Below are positions 18,491-29,204 of a stretch of 45,779 nt of DNA, piece after piece. A program made the position numbers and the translations under genes. The notes beneath the pieces were generated by a model. The model did not search any database, was not told the origin of the DNA, and was given only the letters and a program-made list of their open reading frames with translations. This DNA is from Chondrus crispus (lineage: Eukaryota > Rhodophyta > Florideophyceae > Gigartinales > Gigartinaceae), in assembly GCF_000350225.1 (NCBI RefSeq), contig NW_005179071.1, positions 135,346 through 181,124 on the forward strand. The letters are read 5' to 3'. Position 1 is the first letter of the stretch. Each line of letters opens with the position of its first letter.

Positions 18491-21125
18491 CCCCCCGTCG
18501 TCGTAGCGCGATCCAATTGATGATGGCGGGGGCGGGGGTTGCACACCTGCAATTTTTTGTCAGGTGTGTGAATGGCGTTGGCGATAGCGGTTTCGTGAGT
18601 ATGCCCGCGAGCATTTCCTGCGTCTGTATGTGACGGATGCTGATGGTGATTGCGCAGGTCTGATGAGAGAGATAGTGATGTCCGAGGTCTATGAATTTGC
18701 GGCGTTCTGTTGGACCGCTATTCTTTGCCACTCGTATGGCTGACTGGTTGTCGATGTGAAAGGGGGTGGCTTTCCGTGGCAGCATTCTAATATCGTTGGG
18801 CTTTCTTCTGATCCATGTTGTTACCTGCGCTGCTGATGAGGAGCCGAACGGTGGTTTTATCCGCCATGTACGTCGTGGTTTTGTCAGGGTTATAGTGAAC
18901 ATGGGGGATCATCTTGTCTCCTCTAGCAGAGCATCTTGATTTTCTTTCAATGATTTGCCCTTTTTCATTTCTTCTGTACCAGTATCCCATTGTGAGAGGT
19001 ATAGTTTTTGCAGTTTTGGGAATCCGGTGGGAGGGGAGCCATGTGGCCACTTTTTGTTTGTCCAAGTTGTCGAGCTCTTTGTTGTGAGCTTATTCCCGAA
19101 GCTTGGCATCCTGATAATGTTTTGCTTGGCCATGGTGCCTGTGTGTGTGATTTTGGTGGAGATTGGCTTTGGGGTGAAGGCTTTGAATACAACGTGGACA
19201 TTGGGATTTGGGAGCGCTTTGTGATAGACATTGAAGTCTACCGTGTGCACGCGTCGTTTTGTGCCATCGGTGGTGCTAATTGTAGTATAAATACCTTCGT
19301 CCCGACCACTCGGAACGAGGGGGGTTAGAGGTAAGGGAGCGAGCGACGCTGGGCTACCTACGCGTGGATAAAATCCGTGCGGATGGACTCGAAAAGAGAG
19401 AAGGCTCATGTGGCCGGTGACGCGCAGCCGGTCCGTGGTGTTATAGCCGGACGGCCCGTCACGGGTTAGAAGCCCGAGCTAAAGGAAAACCGGAACGGTG
19501 TTAGCACTTAGCCGTAAAGGGAAGGGAGGCGAGTCTACCTCCTCTTTACTGGGACGGGCAGGTGTCCCCGGTCTTAACCCCTAAATGGGACGCCAGTACA
19601 CCTTTCCCTCTACAGTAGCTGCCACTTACTGTGTACCAGCTACTGTACACAATTACATAATTTGTGCCATTAACTACTACTTACTAGTTAGCCACCGTAC
19701 AGATTGTACACGTGTGCCCGTGGCCACGATCCCGGCTGACGGTTGTGCCACGTCTCACCCGTGGCCACGCCCGCTGCTACCGGCTGTCCCACGTCGGACC
19801 CTTGGGGTACTACTGTAAACGGCGGCGGACGCGTGTACGCCCGCTCGCTACAGTAGCACCCGCCTTCCCGCGCGGTTATCATCTCCCCGGGGGGTTGTGG
19901 TACGGAATTGTACTATATTAATGACGACTATGGGCCGTGCGTCAGTGGCATAGAGGTATCTTGCTGGGATAGATCTGTGCTGCAGTTTGTGCACTTTTGT
20001 TGTTCCTGTGCCTTTGGGTACATGCCCTAGTTGGCGGAATATGAGGAACTGGGGGACTTGTGGCGTGCATCCGTGCCATATTATGCTTGGTATCTCGCCT
20101 GTTCCCAGGTGGAGTGTGTGGTTGTATTTGAACGCAGCATCCTTGACTGCATCCTCCCAGTGTTCTTTGGAGAGCCCAGTGTGATATAGCGCTGATCGTG
20201 CGGCATTGAGAATCGTGCGGCTTACTCTTTCAGCTATACCATTTTCCTGTGGTGAATAAGGTACTGTAGTGGTGTGACTAACATTGTGGTTGTGGAATAT
20301 GTCTTGGGATGTGCGTGATAGGTACTCCTTGGCGTTGTCGGTGTGCACTATCCTTGGTCTGTGCATTCTGCTTTTCGCGATGTGTTTGACTACATTGTCC
20401 ATGTGGTCTAGTGTTTCGTCTCGCTTCTTCAAGAACGTCATGATTAGATACCTGGAGTTGGTGTTAATTATTGTCATGAGTTTATCTATGGGCTTGCCAT
20501 GAGGGTGTGGGGAACGGGTGCAGATATCAGTGCTGAGGGCTTCACCTGTGCCGTAGTTGTGGTGCTTGCGCTGGTGTCGTGCAGGTTGCAGTTTTGCTGC
20601 TGCACAGCTCGTGCACGTGATTCGTGGGGTGGCCTGGCGAGTGACGCTGGGAGGTTCGGTAATAATTTTCTTTTGGCCATTTGCTGGATTGTTGAGGGGC
20701 GGACATGATTGAATACCATAGGCCAATGATGGTGGTCATGTTGTGTTCTCTCGTTTACGGTTGTTGTGGGGGCTGGTGCAGGGTTTTGTTGCCTCTGCAT
20801 TCGTGAGCTCTTGTACTGGGCAGGCGGGATGCGTGTTGTGGGGAAAGGTGTAGGTTTTGGCGTCCTCCGTGCTGTTGGGATGAGGGTCTTTCTCTGTTTG
20901 GCTTTGTTTTGTTTTTTGTCATTGCCCTTGCTGCCCTCGCTTTTATGCCTGGATTCTGTGCATTGAGCGTGTACAGTCCTCTGGAGAATGGGGCCGTGGG
21001 TACCGTCTTTGGGGGTGAGTCATGCATGTTCAATATGTAAGCTGTGTGGGGGTAGAAAATTACTGCTCCCCATTGCTTAGCAATATCGTGTACAGATAGT
21101 AAGTTTTTTTTGATGTGGGTTTACT
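18491..21125 (-). pseudogene. pol: Degenerate Ty1/copia gag-pol remnant
   Basis: Minus-strand fragments in copia order. Protease end (KNLLSVHDIAKQWGAV, GLYTLNA) is at ~20970-21115. Integrase zinc-binding and core are at ~19920-20760 (HTDNAKEY; PYSPQENGIAERV with the catalytic Glu). The N-terminal part of RT is at ~18840-19260 (MGYWYRRNEKGQI, then CSARGD). RNase H (HIDNQSAIRVAKN; AGILTKPLS) is at ~18530-18790. Integrase before RT identifies Ty1/copia. The RT core with its active-site YxDD is missing: sequence jumps from LLISSAG to the RNase H approach near 18830. Several frameshifts are present and ~616 bp are inserted at 19290-19905. Gag and the protease active site are absent beyond 21125. 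Confidence 0.9.
19290..19905. mobile_element. Unclassified ~616-bp insertion within the copia remnant
   Basis: It separates integrase-end from RT-start coding sequence. AATTGTAGTATA (19278-19289) and AATTGTACTATA (19906-19917) flank it and look like an 11-12-bp target duplication with one mismatch. Inside are four TACAGTA/TACTGTA motifs (19611, 19641, 19811, 19849) and a duplicated CCCGTGGCCACG. No clear terminal inverted repeat and no coding frame are seen. Confidence 0.45.
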
Positions 21126-22796
21126 ATGGCTGGTAACTTAATCCACTAATTCTGTCGTGCACTGAGGGGGAAGACAGTAGGTCTCCCCTCAGGCAGAGCA
21201 CCGCGCGTTCGGGGCGCGGGGGTTGGTTCGGAAGACCACCCGTGGGGTAACCGGCACGGGGTCCGTGCGTCTAACGCAGTAGAGAAATTAAGCGGGAAAG
21301 GGGGAAAGTAGAGCCCAGGAGGGGCGGAGCAGTAGGGACAGCTGTCGTGCGGAGGGCGGTGTGTAGCGGGACGACGCGCGCGGTAGAGATAGGTGGGAAT
21401 CGGGACGCAGATGGCTCGCAGGGTACCGTCGTAGGACGGGGACCGACGAGAGGCTATGATTCCGTTCCAGAAACCCGAGTTCTAGACCCAAAGCTTCGTG
21501 AGGATTTAATTAGGGTCGGACGTTGGCTATATACTAGCCGACGTCGGAGCTGTAATTAATTAAACTAAAAAATACTAAATTAATACGGCGGCGATGGCCA
21601 TAGAAAACCCCCTTGGTTAGGAGGTATGACACCCATTACACGTGGAGATTGACACTTGTACACGGGGGGCCTTGATGCCCGGTTACACGTGGCGAGAGGT
21701 ACACGTGTGCCCCGGAGAAGGAGTCGCGCTGGCCGGGGACAGGTGCCCCGAGCAAAAGATGAGGCGTGCCAGTGCACTACATAGCCCCCCTCTTAGAATA
21801 GAGCGTCCTCGCGAACCCTGATTTCGGCGACTGGTGGACCGCCGGTGGTCTGGCACGGGACATCGCCTTGTACGGAATTATAAGGGGGACGGGCATCTGC
21901 CCGGCTGATCCGACCCGAGGGCACTCCCTGAGCCATCTCAGTAATCGGCTGCGAGGTTCCCTCCTCGTTGCGAAGCGACCGAGACCACCGCGCGATGTCC
22001 ACGTCTTCACGCCACGAGCGCGACTTCTGCCCATGCGCACTTCTGTGCGCCCCGAGCGCGCTCCGACACCCACGCGCCCTTCTTCGTGCCAGCGCGCGTC
22101 TCCACCCACGCGCACTCCTTCGTGCACGGCGAGGCACGGGCGCACGCGTACCTGTCCGAATCAACGAGCGCGATGTTGTCCCACGCTTCGTTCTTCGCGC
22201 CACGGGCGCGATGTTGACCCATGCTCCCTTCCTCGCGCCACGGGCACGATGTTCACCCACGCTCCCTTCTTCGGGTCACCACCGCGGTTTTCCTCGGGCT
22301 CCGGGTCTTGTGGAATACGAAGGTAACGGATACGCGAAAGGGCGCGGAGAGGGGCACGGCTAGCGCATGCCAAGGGGAGCCGCGGCTGGAGCCCGGGTTG
22401 GCTCTTCGTGGACAGGTGTCCCGACGGAGGGCAGGTGTCCCGTAAAAGGAGGCGGCAGTCCGTGCCTTACATAGCTACCGTAGCCCCCTTCTTAAACACG
22501 AGCGTCTTCGCGATCCCTAATTGTAGTGGGCCGTGTACCGCCGGGGGATTTGTAGATCCCCCGCCAGCCATGACCGGAGGAGGAACGTAGGTGGCCGGAG
22601 CCGACGGGAGCCGCACGCTCCGTGAGTTAGGCCGGCGATCTCCGGTACGCGGCGACGGCGCAGGGATTTTTCTTCTCTTGGGGCGGCGCCGCACCGCGAC
22701 GCGGGAACGCGGGGCGCACGAAACGCGAGGTACGCAGTACCACCCCTTTCCTCCTTGACACCGCCGGATCTCGGACGCGGGATAGCGGAACCTACG
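21126..22796. other. Repeat-rich segment upstream of GypB accessory gene copy 1
   Basis: No gene is recognised. It holds a strong hairpin (arms CTGAGGGGGA 21162-21171 and TCTCCCCTCAG 21182-21192). It also has an AT-rich tract with a small TATA-containing hairpin (GGCTATATACTAGCC near 21525-21540) resembling the inner end of the long inverted repeat at 26452. Two diverged direct-repeat stretches (about 21700-21850 and 22400-22560) share ACATAGC, GAGCGTC-TCGCGA and GTG-ACCGCCGG. A minisatellite is listed separately. It may contain the 3' LTR of GypB copy 1, but I could not fix its ends. Confidence 0.4.
22008..22280 (+). repeat. ~36-bp GC-rich minisatellite
   Basis: Degenerate tandem units containing CGCCACGGGCGCGATGTT and a following CCCACGCTCCCTTC are clearest at 22190-22270. 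They decay upstream into ACGAGCGCGACTTC-type units. About seven to eight units; non-coding. Confidence 0.7.
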
Positions 22797-24544
22797 ATGC
22801 GAGTGCGCACTGTCCTCGACGCGAGCGAGATGCACGCGCCGATGTACCCCGCCGGAGGGGTTTCCGCCTTTCAGGGCGAACGGGGGCCCGACCCCAGGAC
22901 TTGTGGGGTCGGAACTTGTACGACGACGCCCTTCTGTTCGACCGAGCCCCCTTTTGTCGGCGGAGGGGCTGCGCGACGAAAAGCTAATCTGCCGCTATGC
23001 GGCGGTGACCGGAGAACTACCGGGGGACTCAGCTTGTCCGCCGTGCGGTCTCGCGACTATACGCATCGGTTCGTCGTCGAGCCCACCCTGCTACGTCGCG
23101 AGTTTCGTCGGTTGAACACTGAGGCCTGGGTGGCCTCCGTGGAATTGATCCGGCAGAGGGTGCGCCGTACGCCCTGCAGCCGTCTCATGCCGCGAGGCTG
23201 GGATCTCGATACGTGGGCATATCGGACTGAGGACGACCGTCTGTACGTCGCTAACCTGCGACGGATTCTCGATAATCTCCGGCTGAGAGAGGAGGAGCCC
23301 TCCGAGGCCTTGCTGGCATGGGAGGGTGCGATTCTTCCCGATGGGTTCACCCATACACCCGAGCGCTTGCGCGACCCCCCGATGCTTGGGAAGCTCAAAT
23401 TTGAGCGTCGGATGCGCAACCGCATGGGAGTTTTCGTCGTGTACGAGGGGGTGGAGGTGACAACCTTCAAGAGATCGGTCTTGAACACGCGGTATCCGGA
23501 GATCCCGCGTGGTTTGCCCAGTGTGAAGTCCCTGCGGACTTCATAGCTGAAGTTCCACCGTGTGTGGTGTACTGTGGTCTAAGCCCGATGGAAGACCCCC
23601 ATTCACCGCGTTGGATAGTCTTCCTCAGTGAGTGACTCGCCATCATTGCGAAGCGGTTCTTGTGGTCCGCATATGAAGGGAGGTTATACATCCTCCCGAC
23701 TATGGTCGTGGTGTGGTTACGCCGCCTGAACTTCGCGCTTGTATTGGGTGGCGCGGAGAGACAGGGGCGGTTGCCGACCCTTCTTGACCTCCACGAGACC
23801 GTTGACTGGTCCCGTGTCCCTTACACTCAGGGGCACCATTTCGATATCCTCCGAGGCGTGTAACACTCCCTAGGGAGACAGCATGACGCGGGTCGCCCGG
23901 ATCGTGGCAACTGGGTCCGGCTCGTGCGCGGTACCCTCAGCCTTGATCAACCGGAGTATATGCAGGGAGGAGGTGGAGGGAACGCCGCGCGTGGAGGCGG
24001 AGGTACAGGAGGTGGAGCAGTCCGACTCATCGAACAGGGAGGCGAAGGTCGACGTGTCCGGCGGCGAGGTGTTGGTTTCGGGAAAGTTCCCGGATGTGAT
24101 CGCGTTCGGAGGTCCGCAGAGGGGCCTGCGCCGGAACCGTTCATTGCCCCTGAGGCTGCGGACGTGGAGATGTCCGGAGGTATAGAGGCGGAAGGGCGGT
24201 CCACGGAGGGAGCTGAGAGGCGCGTCTCGATGGCGATGACGGACGCGGAACTACGCATGTGGTTAAAGAACCCGCTGTGGCGCGCTCAGCTGCGCCGTCA
24301 GATCGCGGAGGAGACGTCGGGGTCTAGCGAGGTTGCGGTGGGGGTGCCCGCTGCAGTCGTGCTCCTGGCGCCCTTGCCGCCGGTGGGGGACTCAGGAGCC
24401 GCGGTGACGGTGGGGACCCCGACGGTATCTGCCTCTGTGGGGCTTGCGCCCGCGGGAGAGGGTCTCCCGGAGCCACCGCAGGTCGGGATCGAGGCCGTCC
24501 GGGAGGAGGACCTCGCTGACTACGAGGAGGAAACGCCTCCCTGA
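22797..24544 (+). pseudogene. GypB plus-strand accessory gene, copy 1 (decayed)
   Basis: Unrecognised protein family, found three times in this window (also 27620 and 43086). The first ATG is at 22797. The most similar block to copy 2 spans LMPRGWDLDTWAYRTE...RLY, AILPDGF-HT and KFERRMRNRMGVFVVY. After 23480 the frame shifts: homology resumes as AWFAQCEV...DPHSPRW in another frame. A TGA then stands where copy 2 has Trp (FLTEW). The second half runs in one frame from ~23640 to 24544 (WSAYEGRLYILPTM, GNWVR, ELRMWLKNPLWRAQL, acidic tail ending EEETPP), with one TAA at ~23861. Further frame disruption is likely before 23040. It lies convergent to a minus-strand chromodomain fragment at 26088. 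Function unknown. Confidence 0.65.
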
Positions 24545-24639
24545 GATCGGGGTGAGTCACTCGGCCGGTAACACTTGAGGATGGGGGCTCGTCGAATACG
24601 ACGGGGAGGGGGAGCTGACTTGCGGTCGGGAGTAAGCGT

Positions 24640-24870
24640 CACAGTTCGTCACTGTGTGGGATGCACCGTCAGCGACATGCGCTGCACGGGGAGTAATTCT
24701 CGTAGATTCCGAAGATTTAAACGACACGAAGTCGGGAGTGGAGGTCCCGCGCGTAGCGGTGTACGGTGGCCCGTCAGCGATCCACGCTATACGGGGGGTA
24801 GTTCTCGTACGATGCGAGAAATTAATTGGGACTCGAAGTCAGGGATGGGTTCTGCCGCCCCAGGCTGGTA
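24640..24870 (+). repeat. Tandem hairpin repeats, array A (GypB copy 1)
   Basis: Two or more diverged ~110-bp units carry GTCAGCGA, then GTAGTTCTCGTACGATGCGAGAA (a short hairpin, TTCTCG/CGAGAA) or a degenerate version, then GACACGAAGTC or GACTCGAAGTC. The same unit occurs at 44080-44270 in copy 3. Confidence 0.7.
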
Positions 24871-25109
24871 CGCGAGGCGTAGCGGTAGTTCATTGCGTTG
24901 TCCGAAGGGACGCACCGGTCCGTGCGACTGGGAGAACGACACGGAGGTTGGTTTTCGATTCCCCTATTTGGTCCACCACGGGGGTAGAACGTCGCGAGTA
25001 GAAGCTGTACGATGAGGGGTCGCGTCGGAAGCGAGCTTGGCACACTATCCGGGCAGTTCTCTCCCGAACGCGTCATCAGCCGAGGTCCATCCCCGTTCAC
25101 CGAGTCACC

Positions 25110-25520
25110 ATGTCTCCTCCCACCATATGGTGGAGTAGGAAAATTATACCATGCCAGTTTAGACAACGTACACGCCCCAAGGCGTGGTGCGACCTCGACG
25201 AGGTGCGTATTGGAAAATTATTCAACGCAATAGGGCGGAGACGAACCTCGTTGGGACGAGAGTAGAATCCCCCCTCATACGTGGGGTAGCAACATTATTC
25301 CACGTCAGATGAGATAGCGTACTCGCCTCAAGGCGTGGTCGTACCTCGATCAGCCGCGTATAGAAAAATTATTTTCTCGTCAGTTGGGACGACGTACCCG
25401 CCATAGGGCCGGGACGAGCCTCTTTGAGATGACATTAGAATCCCTCCGCCAGCGGGGTGGCAAAATTATTCCTCGTCTGTGGGGACGGCGTACACGCCAT
25501 AGGGCGGGGGAGAGGCCTCG
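25110..25520 (+). repeat. Tandem hairpin repeats, array B (GypB copy 1)
   Basis: Irregular units of ~70-96 bp are each marked by AAAATTATT or a close variant (25141, 25211, 25283, 25365, 25461). They are interspersed with small inverted repeats such as CGCCCCAAGGCG, CGCCTCAAGGCG, CGCCATAGGGCGG and CCTCGACGAGG. An A-rich stretch follows at 25848-25900, before the minus-strand chromodomain stop. No coding potential. Confidence 0.65.
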
Positions 25521-26087
25521 ACCTGCGAGCACACCACTTATCCCACCTCTGTGGAGGAGGAGGATGGATCCACCCGGGGGAAGAGCCAAGCCTCGACATG
25601 CGACCAACGAATTTCCCTCTGCGAGTGGGGGGGAGGGTGAGCTCGCCAAGCGAGCCGAGTTGTCTCCACCCCTGTATGGCAGCGCGACGGGGGAGGGCGT
25701 CGCTCGACGCGTTGCCCTGATGCCTTTCGCCACGAGGGGGGCACGTCTCGAGGCGGGGGTGGCGTCGACACAACACACCAAACGGCCGGGTCGGGGGCCA
25801 GCCTTTGCCACGGTTCGGGGAACATGCTCCATAAAAAAGGGGACGGAAATAGTACCTCCATCCGAAAAATCAAAAATCAAAACATTAATAACGTTAAAAC
25901 ATTTGGAGGGACGTGTCGCGCCGCGGCGTCCGGAAGCGGTTCGAAAGATCGTGACGCGTGTTTCCATGAGTCATTACGGTAGCTGTACTCGTGTCTCGTG
26001 GAGGGGGCAACAGGGTCGGGGTCCAGCGCGTCTAATTCCTGAGTCTCACGCGGTCGGGATGCCCCCCTAGCGCGCGGTTGGGGATGA

Positions 26088-26354
26088 TTATCTGCTTTTT
26101 CGGCAGTATCGCGCGACCGTGTTGTAGTCGATATGACGGGCGGGCTCCCAGGTCGACTCGGCGTCGCTGTACCCGTACCAACGTACGCAAAACAGGGGGA
26201 ACCCGTCATCTTCCGGCCCGTGCCCGGTTAGCGATTGCACGACGTAAGCGTCTGTGGTGTGGTACAACCGTAGGGACGCTAAACCGTAAACGGAAAAGGA
26301 CAGGCTGTACCTAAAAATGAGGGAGCCTGGGGGACCGCTACACTGGAGCGTCAG
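26088..26354 (-). pseudogene. GypB chromodomain fragment, copy 1
   Basis: Minus-strand C-terminal end of a chromoviral polyprotein, stop TAA at 26088-26090. It includes DDGFPLFCVRWYGYSDAES, then TWEPARHIDYN, the chromodomain core with its cage-type aromatics (WY...TWEP). Upstream it is open to ~26354 and then replaced by the long repeat at 26452, so integrase and RT of this copy are missing. Chromodomains at gypsy integrase ends bind methylated histone tails and steer integration. Confidence 0.75.
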
Positions 26355-26451
26355 CTAGAATAATCCGGAGCGGTAGGAAGCCCTGGACGAGGGAGGTACA
26401 CTGCGCAGGACAGGGGCAATCGTACTGTGGTGTAGAGTAGTACGACCGCTG

Positions 26452-27395
26452 TGTAGTGCAATGTGCCTGGCAGGCCGCGAACACAGTCCGACGGTCAAAC
26501 AAAAAGAAGAAAAACAACAACAGCAACAACCACTGCCGATGGCACGCGCTACGGAGCGTTCGAGACTCCCTTTCCCGTTGTGTGGGCTGGCGGCCCACGG
26601 TAGCTCAACTCCGACGGAGGAGTAAGGAAAGATGCCCGGCCCGGGAGGATAATGGTGGTAGAGACTTGTGAAGACTTGAGCGTTCGACGAGTGCGGGTTG
26701 GGCTTGTCTACGAGGATGTAACCGCGGTTCGCTGGGTTGTAAGGCCAATGCTCGACGAGCGTCTTCAGCACCTTGTGTATAATTCAAGGTCTTCGACGGG
26801 GGCTTGTTCAGCACTACCCGACGGGATCGTAGCCGTGTAGCAACGCTACTACCGACGTGTTGCCCGATGGCTGAAAACACCCTCACCAGCGCGATCGCAA
26901 TCGCGGTAGGTGGTACCAACTCTGTCTTGTACAGCAAGACCTTCGACGGAGGCGTCGTTGCAACAGCCTTCCGACGGAACTTGAAACAGTAGCAGCGCTA
27001 CACGACGTGTTGCCCGATGGCTAAAACACCTACACCGGATCGGTCGCAACCAACTCCAGTGGAACCAACACAATTAAGGGAAAAATAGAGATAGAAGTAG
27101 AAGATGATAGGGAAATAAAGGAAAAAGAAAAGGGAACCCCCGAGCGCAAAGGATAACGTAATCTGTGGCAAAAGGAAGCGTCTTGGGAAAGACGGACTTC
27201 GACCAAGGCGATATTCAACTCTGGCAACTCGGGTTACCTTTACTGACTTGGTGGTCAGAGGGCTAAGGTATATATCGCCCCGCCGGAGCCACTACAGTAG
27301 CTCGCGGCGCTAAATCCTAGATCTAATCTAGTGTCAGCAAAATTAATGCCAACTAATTAACTAAATAAAATAAAATAATTAAAAATTAAAACTGT
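26452..27395 (+). repeat. Long repeat X, left inverted copy (LTR-like)
   Basis: An imperfect inverted match to 29205-30059. The outer end is TGTAGTGCAATG. The inner end carries AAGGTATATATCGCCC (TATA-like), CACTACAGTAGCTC and then AT-rich DNA. TG start, length near 0.9 kb, TATA-like motif and position directly before the accessory gene fit an LTR, but the CA end is not fixed. The outer third encodes on the minus strand a degenerate stretch (LVEHWPYNPA) matched by LFEHWIYDPS in the other arm. Confidence 0.6.
26790..27060 (+). repeat. ~135-bp tandem duplication inside repeat X
   Basis: Two adjacent units share ACCTTCGACGG/TCTTCGACGG, CCGACGGGA/CCGACGGAA, GTAGCAGCGCTAC-like and GACGTGTTGCCCGATGGCT. 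The right inverted copy has the same kind of doubled GCCATCGGGC motif. Confidence 0.6.
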
Positions 27396-27619
27396 GCAAT
27401 TATTCACACGTGTGTCCCCCAACCCGGACTATTTTTCATATCCAAATATTTTCCTTTCTTTTCACCCCCCTTTTCAGGTGCGTATTGCACTACATATTCC
27501 CCTTCTGAGCGCCCTTGCGCAACGCCCAGCCATCGTATAATCTCCTGCCGCTGCTGACCGTGTTTCCCAGTCATCAATCACTCTGCGCGGCGTTCTAGCA
27601 AGGTTAAGACGAAAATACC

Positions 27620-29169
27620 ATGCTTCCTTCTCCGTCGGAACACTCGGACGATAGTGCCACCCGTAGGCGTCTGGGTGTTGGCTTTCTTCGCAAGTCCGAA
27701 GTGCCCCGGGGTCTTCCTTCCATACCCCGTCTACCCCCTGTTACCAACCCTACCGAGCCGGCCTTCCATCCGGGCTACCATTCCTCTTGGGTAGCCCGCC
27801 GTCATCCTTCGCTCGAGGAGCTGCAGAACAAAACCATGCGTGATAACGCAGCCCCGTTTGCTTCTGCTCAATGGTTCTCCTCTGTGGGCGTCCGCGACCT
27901 CGACGGCATCAGAAATAATTTCGCCGATGATGCGGGCATGTTGCCCGGTAACCTCCCTTTGCAGGCCATTCACACCTTTGACTGGGGCGCTCCCATCGCC
28001 ATACCCACCTCCATCCTACGTCACTCCTCCCCGCGCGGTCGCTCTTCCTTATCCCTCCGCTGTATGGACGATGTGCTCACTCGGATCGAGATTCCTATGG
28101 CCGACGCCCTCATACCTTCATGTTACCACTGCGACACTTGGCAATGTCGGACGGAGGGGGAACGACTCTACCTCGAAAACCTCATCGACTGCACCTTCGG
28201 TGACCCCGTGTCCGAGGCGGACCGATTGTGGCGCAACCGACGCACCGTTACGACCGACGCCATGTTTTGGACCCAAGCCATTCTTCCCTCAAACTTTCGC
28301 CATACGAAGCGCGGCGGTATTTTCTTTTTCCAAAATACTGTACGCTTTGAACGTCGGGTCCGATCCGACACTGGGTGCTTCGTGGCGTACCAGATGATTG
28401 AGGCCCGTGAAATTTCCAGACAGCACTACACAAATCGATACCAACGAACCCCTTCCTGGTGGAGTCAATACGAGGTATGTCAGGGTTTCTGGGCTGAGTT
28501 AGGACCCATCCTGACATATTACGGCAGTCATTTACGCGATCCGCAGCACGGTCTGTGGGGGCTGTGTTTCTCACGGAGTGGTGCGTGAAAGTCGCCGCCA
28601 CCCTCCTGTGGGAAGTTTTCGACTGCTGGCGCCTGTGGCACCTCCCTTCGAAACTCCGCGAACAGATGCGTCTCCTCGATTTTTCTGTTCCCCTTGGCGG
28701 GTCCGATGTGGACCGTGAAGTGCACGCCCTCCTCGACATGATCGAGACCGTAGCGTGGGATTGCGTTCCTCCACAAAATTCGTCTCGGTCCTTTTCACGC
28801 CAGCGACCCTCTTTTTCCCCTAGTAGAAATCATCCAGCTGCCGGCGACTTCGTGTGGATCAACCCCTGGTCCTCCTCCCTCTGTTCTGCTTGGGAGGCCC
28901 AGATGAGCCGCCGTTTCGGAAATCAACCACCAATCCCCAACGCAGTCACTGTTGTGAACGCGGATCCTCGAGAGCCTGAGATGTGCTCTCGACCTTCGGC
29001 CCCAAGTTCCCCTCTCCCTGCACCGGTCCGTCCCTCCGCGTCTGAGGCCCCTGTGTGCGTCGTACTTCCTCCCACGAGCTCGGCGGAAACCTTGTCGCTT
29101 CGAGTCGTGTCTTCCTCTGACATGAATGTAGTGCAATACGCACCTGAAAAGGGGGGTGAAAAGAAATGA
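27620..29169 (+). pseudogene. GypB plus-strand accessory gene, copy 2 (one frameshift)
   Basis: The best-preserved member of the family. ATG at 27620 has A at -3. The first frame (322 codons, to 28588) includes IPSCYHCDTWQCRTE, AILPSNFRHT, VRFERRVRSDTGCFVAY and SWWSQYEV...DPQHG. Homology to copies 1 and 3 then continues one frame back as VFLTEW...LLWEVFDCWRLWHLP, LLDMIETVAWDCVP and GDFVWIN, to a stop at 29169. The switch is at a run of five G (28557-28561), consistent with loss of one G from a six-G run; programmed slippage is less likely. The reconstructed product would be ~516 residues with a Pro/Ser-rich C-terminus. No known domain, signal peptide or membrane segment is seen. It lies between the arms of repeat X. 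Confidence 0.65.
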
Positions 29170-29204
29170 AAATGATGGGGTATGACAAGCAAAAGTGGAA
29201 ATCA

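Noticed and set aside
21190..21240. tRNA-like sequence (GCAGAGC, CCGCGC/GCGCGG stem with TTCGGG loop, GGTTCGG)
   Set aside because: Anticodon-stem and T-arm resemblance is visible, but D-arm and acceptor stem pairing fail and spacing is wrong. It is probably a chance match or a degenerate tRNA-derived repeat.
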